From Ascaphus truei (Eukaryota; Chordata; Amphibia; Anura; Ascaphidae), in NCBI GenBank assembly GCA_036426205.1, contig CM071567.1, forward strand, positions 287,234,145 to 287,298,144: a stretch of DNA of 64,000 nt, given 5' to 3'. This document shows, in pieces, positions 27,101 to 39,100 of the stretch. The translations under genes and the position numbers were made by a program. A model generated the notes under the pieces. The model saw only the letters and a program-made list of their open reading frames with translations, had not been told where the DNA came from and did not search any database. Numbering within the stretch: position 1 is the stretch's first letter; every line of letters begins with the position of its first letter.

Positions 27101-30100
27101 AAACTATATTTGATTCATATATAGGATTATAGAGATGTGCGAATCTCAAATAAAAAAGTAAACTGTGGTGCATTTCTCCTATATTTTCAATGATAGCAAT
27201 ATCTTTGTGACAAGTCACATCTCTAAAAAAAAAATCTCCAATAATGCCAGAATTCTACCAGTTTTTGCTTGATTTTTGCAAACATTTCAGGATATAAACG
27301 GCCATGTGACCTCAAAACTTACTTTTTATTATTTCGAAAAAAAATTGTGAACTTTGCCAATTGTACAGCAGCTAAATTTTGCCTAGTTGGTGAACTCCAG
27401 TGAAAATGTGGCACAGCTCTATACAGTATACAGGCATACCCCGCTTTAAGTACACTCACTTTAAGTACACTCGCGAGTAAGTACATATCGCCCAGTAGCC
27501 AAACGGCAGCAATACCGGCTCCCTACCTGTACCGAAGCTGTGCGCAAGTGGGGACACTATAGAGCCTGTTACAAATGCGTTATTTACATCAGTTATGCAC
27601 GTATATGACAATTGCAGTACAGTACATGCATCGATAAGTGGAAAAAGGTAGTGCTTCACTTTAAGTACATTTTCGCTTTACATACACTACCGACACACTT
27701 TATTAAAGTGTGGCCGGTTCCGCAAGCCGGGAGATTTCCCGGCTTGCTAGTGGCCGCCCCTCGGCGTGCCGCGCGTCACCGATGCGCGGTCACGCGTCAT
27801 CGGGAGCCTGCGCCCCCTGCACGCGCGTCCAGGGCTCCCCGAGGGAGCCCTGGTGTCCCGCGATCGCGGGACGGCGGCAGGGGGTTCCGGGGGACCCGGC
27901 GGACCCGGCAGCGGTAGGGAGAGCGCCCCGATCGGAGGGCGCTCTTCCGCTGCTTCGGCGCGCGCCCGTCACCCTCTGGCGCGCGCCAGGATACTGCTGC
28001 GGCCAAGAACGGGCAAATGCTCGAATAAACTTGGCCGCAGCAGTACATGCTCCGGTCCCATTGCGTACGTTAATGCGGGGTATGCCTGTACAGTAGTATG
28101 CCTCTAATACATTGTATGGCTAATCAAAAAGAAATGTGGAAGATGTGTTATGATTCGAACAGAGTAATGTTTTTTATATACTGTAACATTAACCTATTTA
28201 AGAATCATTTTGTTTTTTAGAATGAAGCCATATTTACTAAATGGTACTAGTAATACCATCAGAGCCATACAATGTTTCATGGCGTATCTACTCGATTGAC
28301 CTTTTAAAGCTGCAGTTCCACCAACTGCCAATGTAAAATATTAACATTGCAGTTTTATAGCTGAAATATGCATACAAATATAATACATATATTAAATATA
28401 TAGCACTGAGTTCTAGGAAACAAAACTAAAAATAGGGCTATGTGCTCACTATCAAGGTAGATAATGTATGGGGACTACACAGTTAATGAACATTTAATTG
28501 TAGGCACATATTTTATTCCCCTTAGGGTTTTAACCTTTTGAGAATCCCAAATTGAACAGGTTATAAAAAAAAAATAAAAAAATCGATATTCACAAAAATC
28601 AAAGAAATAATCATGAAATATTATACGTCCTGTGCAAGTGTCCCATCACATTTCCATGCACAGCACATCACCTATAGAAAGTTTCCTCATACAGGCATAG
28701 CAGCCGTTATTACTCCCGCTGGCACATTGCACCAGAACACACACAATGCGCCAGCAGGAGCAGACACCATTTAAAAGGATTAACTACTCGTGATAAAAAG
28801 GCTACCGGGCGATTGCACTGGCTGGTGCATACCACAATTGCTGCATCTGTAATATGATAACTAATATTTAATTGGCATTGTTTTATTATAACCAATACAT
28901 ATAAATGTTGTTGGATATTACATAAACAAAGGGTTAATTAATCCTGGCTAGAAAAGTGTTGAAAAAACTAAAATATATATTGAAGACATGCTCTTGAGAA
29001 AAATGTATTGCATCTGTTATTCAGACTTTGATTCGATTTGATTCGCTAATCTCTGGTACAGGATAACGTACTGCAATCCCACTTCAACTGCCATTCAAGT
29101 CACAGGCTATTATTGCAGGATAACAGTGCGTTAACCATAATGGAGGATAGTGAATCTCCCACTTTGAGCCTCCAGTTGCTCTGTGTAAATATCATGACTT
29201 CAGAATTATAATAATGGTTATTATACCAAGTAATAATATTAAATGTGTAAAATATACAATTACAGTATATTGTAGTATCTATGCTATCAATGATTATTTT
29301 AAATGCAGAATATAGCCCAACATTTTGAAACTCCTCTAAACTCCTACACTAAATGGCCAAATACAAAAGAGATCGACAGACAAAAGTACACAAATGCATA
29401 GAGGACAAATGAAACATAATTACACAGGCTTAGCTGTAAAAATTATTCAGTGCAAGGATTGACTTTTTCTTTTATCTCCATAATTATGCAGTGTGCATAT
29501 TTAAATTTCACATTTTTCCTCATTTTTATTTCTCTACATTGTTAAATTCTAAGGTGCTATGTATATAATAATCAGAATGTGACTATATATTTATAAATAG
29601 CTATTAACACTAATAATAAAAATAATATATATATATCACCAGATATATACAATCCTACCTAACTATCATGTTTTTGTAATCTGTAATATCATTTTGGTTT
29701 TCAATAACAGCACATTAGATGATTCTCCAAGCAAAACTCCTCCAAAACTTGCATCTGTACATGTGGACCTGACTTCAGAGGAATCTGTATATTCAACAGT
29801 GGAGGAATGTACCAGCAAGATTGGAGTGAATAAAACTAAGGACCTGAAAAGTCAATCATTTCCATCATCCAGCACCCAAAATAAAAATGTCAGCCATAAA
29901 ATGGAAGGACCAATATATGAAAATACCAATGATAGTTTATCAATTTCACCCTATGCATGCTTTTATGGACCATCAACAGTGACAAGTAAACTAGGATGGT
30001 TAGATAAACTTTCGCCTCATCGGTGAGTTTAAACAGTTGTCAGATTTTGACTGTATTAGTATTTTGTTCATATTATTTTTTACTTAAGCAAATGGGATCA

Positions 30101-33100
30101 TGTAAAAATGTTGTAATTATTTCACATGTCTGTAATATCTTAATGAGCACATTTGTTTCTTTTTGCTATATTAAATAAGCTATTTCCAATTTTTTTATTT
30201 TTTTTAACTGGGTTTTCCTGGGAGCTGAACTAATTTATTTCTTGCTCTTCAGACCCCTGGATCTCAAAATATTTAGCTCTTTGTGCCAGTGTTTCTGGTT
30301 CCTTTTGGCAAAACACAGATCATGACATCGTGGCTCGCTATTCGCTGACCCACGTGGCAGACTTCAATCTTACCTCAATTTTACTGGCACATAAGAGGCA
30401 AATATCTCAGAAACTGAAGCTACCAATAGCACAGTTCAGCCACAGGGAACACTTTTATCAGTATGTGCTAGAAAAAGAAATATCATATATACAGCTCAAC
30501 CCCGTTATAACGAGATCCATTACAACGCGAATCCGCTTATAACGCATGGCTCCCAATTTTTGTATTTATGAATACTTTGCAACACGATTATTGGTATCTT
30601 AAATACTTTATTGTACAATGCATACAATTCTACATTATTTCTAACGCGATCCGCTTATAGCGAAATGTGATTCTTTGGACCCCAAGCACAGTGTTATAAG
30701 GGGATTAAGCTGTACAGTATGTATATATACAGTACCTAGATCAAGTTAATCTAGGTCATATTGATTCTTGTCTATATATGTATGTAGCCATGCCGTAAAA
30801 TGGCATACAGTTTTCTCTCATGCTGGCAGTAAGCCTGGTAAGTTACAGGGTTGCCAGCATCAATCATGGAGGTTTGCCCTCACACCCTGGTGAGGTGTCA
30901 TATGTATACAAGGGGACTGGTAACATACTCTCCAGCAGAAGGCACCACCAAGAAGGAGTTCCTCATCAGAACCATCTCCTTGCAGATGCAGAGATCCTGA
31001 TGAGGTGGAGGCGCTGCACTGTATGTAGGTAGGACTCTAGCACACTACCTCAGCTGCCTGTCTGGGTTGACATTCCCCATACACCATCATGCGGGAGACT
31101 CAGGAGTCCTGTTGCCAACAGGTGCACCACCAGACACGACCATGTAATGGGGACTGGTTAGATCACAGGGGCCAATGTGAGATTGGGTGGGTCAGGCCAG
31201 TCAGAAAATCCGTTACATTTGGAGGCGATGCTGAGATACCTGTCAACCGGACAGGCTTTTGCTAGGCACACTGGGAAACAGGAGAGTGTATGCTGCCAGT
31301 CAGAGCTGTGTTGGGACGGAACCTAGCGGTAGTCTGGGAGGCTGATGGAGTTGTCAGACCGCAGGGACGACCTGGGAGCCTGGAAGGAGTTAGTGGATCT
31401 GGAGACAGGGCTATAGCTGTCCTAGTCACCTTGAGGTAGTGCTAGTTGGTAGGATGCCTACAGGGATAGCCTGTTAACAAGGTCTGGAATCCTTGAGAGG
31501 GTCTGTGCTAGACTGACCAACAGTAGGTAGACGCCCCAGTACTGCATGGAGATGCCAGAGTACTCTAACCCATTCCAGACCACTTACCGCAGGAAGCACA
31601 GACTGGAGAGAGGAGAGACACAGCATACACAGAGAGAGTGAGCCTAGCCTGAGGTAGTGCAACATAGTTAAACCTACATTAGGTACACAAGGTGGGGCAT
31701 CGGGCAATCTTATTGTATCGGTATGGCAGCTGCCCCGCAGAGAGGAGCTCCATGTACAATAACAGTAAAAACAGCAACCAAATGGTGACCGCAAGAATGG
31801 AGGATCCGCGCGGCGTGGAAGGTCCAAGATGGCGGACGGAGGCAGATGGAGACAGCGCACGTGGTGTGCGTCCCACGGAAGAGCAAGCTACTGGAGTAAC
31901 TTTGACTAGCCTGCTGTGGAGTGGCGGGAAAGTGGTGGCCGCACCGTTTTGGTCCTGCCTAGGACCGTGCGGTATTACCCCTGAGGACAGTATGGAGGAC
32001 ATTGTGGTGGTGTGTGGAAGTGAAGGAACTATGTGCCAGCAGGTAGAACAATCTACCTCAATTGCGATTGTGAACGGCCGGGCCAACCAAGATGGCGGCT
32101 CCCGCTTCCCTGGGAGACCGCGTGGGCCGATTGCAGAAAATGCTTCAAATGCAAAGCTTGCAGAGAGTTGGCCGGGAGTGGCGCCAAAAGGAAAACCCCA
32201 CCCTGATGGGAGGTATGGCGTGAAAACTGCGGCCGCGCCCTCATGGACAGTGACGAGCTCAGCCTCAGTGCTGGGTTATCCTATCAACTTGTGGGACCCT
32301 CCCCTAATTTCAAACAGGGGGAGTGGTTTCCAGCTGTGTCAGATGAGGGTGGAGCTGGAAGAAGGAGGTGTTACCCTACCAGCCCCTGCCTTTCAGTCAC
32401 GAGGAGCTGAGCTATTGGGAAGACCACTGCAGAAGGTGTCTCCTGTGGTTAAGATGGCCAGCAAAATCGATGAGGATTCCGGCATCTCTGCCCTCCCTTA
32501 TTCGGCTCCAGGAGGCTTCCTGGTGCTAAAGGCAGGCGGCAAGGAGACGGTGACGTGCCTGTGCATGCAGTGTCGGCTACCGGGTGATACCGTCAGTACC
32601 ACGTCCCGATGCCCTCAATGCGGCATCCACTATCTGTGGCCAGTGCAGCCCTTCATACCAGGGCAGGCCGTGGAGGTGGGAGCAGACACAGCTTAAGCCC
32701 TGCCCCAGTCAAAGTGGAGCCTGTGGACCCCGGAGCATGGCGGTCGCTCTTTATGACAACTACGGAGCAAGAAGAAAAAGGGACTTGTACGCAGGGTGAG
32801 AGCGGAGAACCTAATCGGCGGTCCCTGATTGGAGTGCCACTCCCTGAGTTGGAGTTCGACTCCTCAGACGAGGAGCAAGCGACCCCGACCCTGGTGGTGA
32901 CGCGCCAACCTGTAGACCACTACAGCGGTGCTGTAAGAGAAACGGCACTCACCTGTGTCGCAACTGAGCGGAGTCGCATGTCGCCTGTGCAGAGGACGGA
33001 GTCCCACGGCCGTGGTGACTGGCGGAACCAACGGTGGAGGAAGAACCATCCCGAGCCGACGGAGCGATAAGAGACGTCCTTGCCCTTCTCAGGCACCGGC

Positions 33101-36100
33101 AGTGGCAGCGGCGGAGGAAGGCCTAGGCCAGGCCCGAGCAGAGCAATGAGAGGAACCATCACTTCCGGATGTCGTCGTGGAGGAAGAGGTTCCGGTTGGG
33201 AACCCAACACAAGATGGAGACGAGTCCCGCGAGATCGATGACCTCACTTCCGGTGGGCACAGTGGAGCCGGATGGAAGATGGCAGCGTCCTCACAACTGA
33301 GCAGCGGTACCCGGTCGCCTGGATCCGGGAAGAGCTGGCAGGCCCAGCGGATGCATGGGAACAGTGAGACAGGAGAACCGGAGGGCCAGTCCGATGGCAC
33401 TGGACAAGTTAGCGGCGAAGTGCGGGTCGTTGCCCTGCAGATGCAGATAGCCCTTCCCTATGCCCAGCCCCTGGCTGTAGCTAAAGTCCCTATCCCCCTC
33501 ACCTTTTCCCACGGGTCATCCTCGAGCCAAGGGTGGTCTGGGGAGTCCCGAGTCACCTCCGATGAAAGGACTGGGGAAAGCTTGGACTTTGCTGAATGCT
33601 TCACATCTGATGATGGATCTGGAGGGGGGAGGTACACACGACAGGTGTCTGTCTCCAGTGAGTGCCCCAGTAGTGTCCGGGTTAGTGTCACCAGTAGGCC
33701 AAAACAGTTGGGGTCCAAATCTAGATCCACTGGCACCTTCGGGGATATCCTCTGGTGTGGAGGTGGAGGAAAGTGAGGGTTCCGTGGTGGCCCCTGAGGA
33801 TGCTAGAGAGACCAGGTGATGGGCGCCCAAGTTCGAGGGATATGAGGCCTGGCTCGACCGCACCAGGTTTGTCCTCCGACAAGGGAATTTACGGAGGAAG
33901 GCCGTCTGGAGGAGCTGAGACTGCGATTGTATGACATCGGGTCAGGGGCGGTGGATCCAAAGGGATCAAGTAGGTTGAGGGATCCTGTAGAGCCAGACGA
34001 GCCCTTGTCATGGGTGCTGCCAGGAAGGGCAGGCAGCGCTAGACTCATTCAGACAAACCAGGCCGAAAGGGCCATAGTGACCCGTTACAAAAACTCCCAC
34101 GGGTTGGAGTACCCCTATGTCCCTGAACCCCTCATGCAAGAAATAGAGGACCAGAGGGATGGGTGGCTAAGGGAGACCCTAGAGATGTATATTGTCAACA
34201 AAGGTGGCGGATGCACTGGGCGCCGGGCAGAAGAGAGGATTTCACAACTCATGGGAGTATGGAGCATAGGGCGCAGTATATACATGCATAAAGTAGTGTA
34301 TAGATCAGAGAGTGGGTTACCCTGGGAGTACAGCGTGACTGTAACAGACATGGCTGGCCGGGAAGTAAAGAAGCCAGACCACAGCCACTATTATTAAGTA
34401 GGTAGGATAGTGGGGTCTGCTTAGGTACAGTGGCATCTGCTGGTCAGTGAGCATTGTAGAGTCAAAATATCATGAAAACTGTATGATATAAATTTGTTGT
34501 GCATAATTATGTGTTATGTTTTGCAGTGCTTACTGGAAGAAGGTACACCAAATTTAGGTCCCAGACGGTTCGTTGGGATTCACCAGGGGGAGAATGTAGC
34601 CATGCTGTAAAATGGCATACAGTTTTCTCTCGTGCTGGCAGTAAGCCTGGTAAGTTACAGGGTTGCCAGCATCAATCATGGAGATTTGCCCTCACACCCT
34701 GGTGAGGTGTCATATGTATTCAAGGGGAGTGGTAACATGCTCTGAGTCCACCGTTAGTGACATCAGAGATGTGCCTGTTCCTGAGGTATATAAGGCACAG
34801 CACTGCCCAAAGTTAGTGTGTCAAGAGTGTTCTACAAGGCTGAGTTCTGAGCAGAAGGCCAAGGTGTCCACTAGTGAGTTAACTAGTGACACAGTTCTAA
34901 CTCAAGGGCCAGCAGCAGCAAGGCTGGCCGGGCCTACACTGTGTCCAGGGACCTGGCACAGGTGGTGATCTCCCTGAGGGGAGAGGTGATCCAACTCCAT
35001 TGGGAGGGCAGACCTTTGGAAGGGAAAGCACAGACAATGATCGGCTAAGCTGCTAGCTGTGAGGGGCAGCATGCCCATACCAACATCAATAAAGATGCCC
35101 TGTTTCAAGACAACCCCACCGTGTGAGACTGAAGTTACTCTCCAGCGGAAGGCACCACCATGAAGGAGATCCTCATCAGAACCATCTCCTTGCGGATGCA
35201 GAGATCCTGATGAGGTGGAGGCGCTGCACTGTATGTAGGTAGGACTCTAGCACACTACCTCAGCTGCCTGTCTGGGTTGACATTCCCCATACACCATCAT
35301 GCGGGAGACTCAGGTGTCCTGTTGCCAACAGGTGCACCACCAGACACGACCATGTAATTGGGACTGGTTAGACCACAGGGGCCAATGTGAGATTGGGTGG
35401 GTCAGGCCAGTCAGAAAATCCGTTACATGTATATAAATGTATTATTGCTGTGTTCCCCCTGTGAATATATGTCCCTGTCCCTTCTTATGTGTTTGTAGTG
35501 TATTGTTTGTGGGCTAAGTGGAATTGGACCCATTTCCTAAGTAGCCTGTTTGGGCAGTCAGAAAATCCGTTTACATGTGTATAGAAATATATAGATATCT
35601 ATATATAGACTATAATGATAGAGAGATAGAGGGATAGAGCGAGAGAGAGATATATTATAATATATATATTATATATAATATTATAATAGATATCGAAACA
35701 CATNNNNNNNNNNNNNNNNNNNNNNNNNNNNNNNNNNNNNNNNNNNNATACACATACATATATCTATACACATACATAGGCAAGAATCAATATGATCTAC
35801 ATTAACTCGACTGAAATATTTACTTGAACATTGAAGACTGTAGAAAGGAAGTTTACATTGTCATGGCTCCTCTACTATGTTAATGCTGGATCTTGAAAAA
35901 AAAAATCTGTTGCCAGGTAATGAAGGAAACACCTCCAATGCAGTTACCTATATTGAGTGTGAATGAAAACATAGATGGACAAATCTGATTCCAATGGTTG
36001 TGGGGCTGTCACATCCTTTACATAATAATGAGTACTTTATAATTTTCCTGGCCATTGATCAGATGCAATTTTCTAACATCATCTTATGACAGATGCAATT

Positions 36101-39100
36101 CCCTAGAGAACCATAATCAATTAAGGGCACTGTTAAGTTGACAAGGTCAAGTCTCGTCTTGAGTTGCAGAAAAAAAACCTGTAAAGTTTGCCCAAATAAA
36201 TTTCCGGCGGCATATGACCCTGGTGCGCAAGCATCATGACCAATGTGCAGATCACCTATCACGTAGTTTAAAAAAAAAGTTAATCTAATGAAACTTGTTG
36301 AAAATGGTGACATGCCAATTCTGCAAAAATTGCCTTTCTTAAATGGGCAATATTTTGTAATTTCTTTTATGAATAAAAAACATCAAAAAGTTTTGCATCT
36401 GTGTTAAATTAATTTTTTTAGTTGCCTTGGAAATATATGTATACATTTTAATTTGAAACTTGGGAGTTGTTTTGCCTCTAATTTTTACCATTCAAATTTT
36501 CTGACTGTATGTGAAGTAAACACCAAAACCCTTGTTCAGTTTTCTGAAGTCCTGTTCTTGGCTGTCAAGATTTCCTCCCTGTAGAGTTGTAGGGCACCCC
36601 AAAGAGTCAAGTTTAGGCTCAGAGTTGTTAGCAACTGGAATCTCACATGAGTCCAACGGCCATCTTAGCTTAGGATATATAAACTCCACCAAGCCTGCTA
36701 CTGCACAGGTAGTTGTCAACGTTTTTGTTCCAGAGCAGCAGTCTTGCTATTCTCTTACTCCCTGCTGTTTTGTATTTCCCTGGCTATCACTACTTGTATC
36801 TAGCTCTGCAGACTTTTCAGGTACCTTTTTGTTTTGCCTTGTATTTCCCTTTGCACTTCTTGCCCCCTGCTATTTTGTCTTTACTTGGCTACCAATTGCT
36901 TTTGCATGTAGTTCTTCAGTCTTTGCAGACACCTTTTTGTTTTGCCTTGCTTTCCCCTTGTACTCTTAGTATCCTGCTCTTTTACAGTATTTTCCCCTGG
37001 TTATTATTGCTTTTTCATGCAGCTCTGATGACCTTGCAGATACCCTTTGGTTTTACCTTGCATTTCCTTTGTAATTCTTGTCCCCTGCTCTTTACATTTT
37101 CCATGGCTACAGTACCATTGCTTTTGCATGTAGCTCTTCTGACTTTCAGATACCTTTCTTTCTTTTTTTTTGCCTTTTGTGTTATTACCTTGTGATTCCA
37201 TGTTACCTCTGAGGGTTCCACATCCCTGAAAGATTGACAAGCCAAAGTAATCAGTTCCTCCTACATTGATCCCACCAGAATATTGCTGGCTAATCTAGTC
37301 AAAACCTTGCAAGACATGCAGGAAAGACTTGTATGAAACCTTGTGAGACATGCGGGGTGAATTGTCAGTGGCAAAAGTAGCTTCTGTATAGATTGGGTTA
37401 ACTGCTAGATTGGAAGTTTGCAGGCTCAAGTAACACCATTATCTATTGGAAGGGTGCCATAGACTGTTCCTACTTCCCCCTCATTTATTCCATGGGGGCC
37501 CCTGGCCCTCAAGCACCCAGGGAGGCACAACCCATTTCGCATTGCTGTCTCCATGCTATTCCTTTACCGTTACCAGAAAGGTATTTTGGGAATCACCAGA
37601 AGTTTCAGATTTTGTTGACCCAGTTAACTTCATTTGTTAGGCAGGCCTATGTCTTTTCCTGAACCCCAATCAATAGTAGTCTTTATTATATCTTATTTGG
37701 GAGGGGATGCGGCCACATGGGCTAACCAGTTAGTGAATTTAGACTTCCTACTGCTATCTAATCTACTGTATATCAGTTTAAAGCCGAGCTCAAATGAATA
37801 TTTGATAGATGAGCTATCACACAATCAGGGGATTAGTATCTGCTAGAGCATAGACAGGGCAACGAAGAATTTTTTGGCATATCTTACCCAGTTCAACCGC
37901 CTAGTGCATGGACCCCAAGTTAAAATGGCTTTGCTGTTTTAAAGAGGTCTGAGAGATAATATTAAAAATATTTTGGCTCAGGTTGATCTGAAACCCACTA
38001 CATACTAAAAGTTAGTGGACTTGGTTCTTCAATTGGAACACTGCTTAACAGAACATAAGAGACAAAAACGTAGGAATCATTCCAAACCTATTTATGACGT
38101 GTAGATACAGTCCAACATTAGAAAACAATGTTGGTCGACTAAAGCAACCCTCACCTAAACCCATGTAGATAGGGGGAATGCAGGGACCCCTGTATAAGGA
38201 TGAAATGGAAAGAAGGTGGAATCAATATTTGTGTTTTATATTAAACAAGGACATGTGAATATCCAACGAAACTCAAGAATTTGCTCCAGAGCGCCAACTT
38301 GACTATAGAGGGAGTTGACCTGCCGAGTATTAAGAAACCAAGGTCTACACTTTGTTCTGCTAACACAATACAGACAGCCATCACACTTGAGCCTTCAAGC
38401 TATTATAGAGTATGAAGAGATGACGTTTCCATTTTCCTAGATTCAACAGTGACCAGGAACTTTTTGGACTTATCCCTCACTATAAGGATAACAAAAATAT
38501 TGCAAGAAACAGGAAGAAATTGTCAGAGCAGTGAATGGGTCAGTCTTATCTTCACATTCTCTGAAATGGCATACTCCTCGATTGAAATTTACCTGCAGTA
38601 ACGGACCTTTGGGAATCCTGCAGTTTGACCTCAATGATGAGCCTCCATTCCATGTTATCCTAGGAATGCACTGGTTGACTGGTTGACTTAAGATAATCCA
38701 ACCATTCACTGGGAGGCACATTCTGTGAAGTTGTCATTCCATGTTTATATACTACTGCCATGCCCAGTAGCACTCATTTTTGACATTTATATACATATAT
38801 ATATATATTGTGATAACTTTTTGGGCTTGAATGAGCTTACTGGGTATCTGTGTGTTTGTTAACTTTGTCCAGCTGGTTCTCAGCTGTTTGGGAGGTTGGC
38901 CCCTCCCAGGTTTAAAGCTCGTCCCATCCCACTTTGCATATGCACAGGTCTTTGCATGCAGCTGATTGCGACGGATTTAATACAGAGTATTCTTCCTGGT
39001 ATTGTCCAGCTAAATAAGAATTTCAATCAGATTTAGAACTATGCAGCTGATTATGACTGATCAATTATGATCATTCTTACTAGTATTGTACAGGTTATTA

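Larger units (their letters stand above)
30783..35427 (+). mobile_element. LTR retroelement, apparently non-autonomous, with unrecognised gene
   Basis: A full LTR element of 4645 bp. The two LTRs begin TGTAGCCATG and end CCGTTACA, and the flanks share the 4-bp duplication TGTA. A primer-binding site starting TGG lies two bases after the 5' LTR, and a purine tract directly precedes the 3' LTR. The interior has no recognisable protease, RT or integrase motifs. It carries a frameshifted gene whose parts match a second copy at 57130-59290. Replication would need enzymes from another element (inference). LTR superfamily not determined. Confidence 0.85.

Noticed and set aside
27710..28107. Several overlapping Arg/Ala/Pro-rich frames on both strands
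   Set aside because: They lie inside a Tigger-like MITE with very high GC, which removes stops by composition.
36532..37195. Hydrophobic frames that look like membrane proteins
   Set aside because: They fall in the tandem-repeated Gypsy LTR; the hydrophobicity comes from its T-richness.
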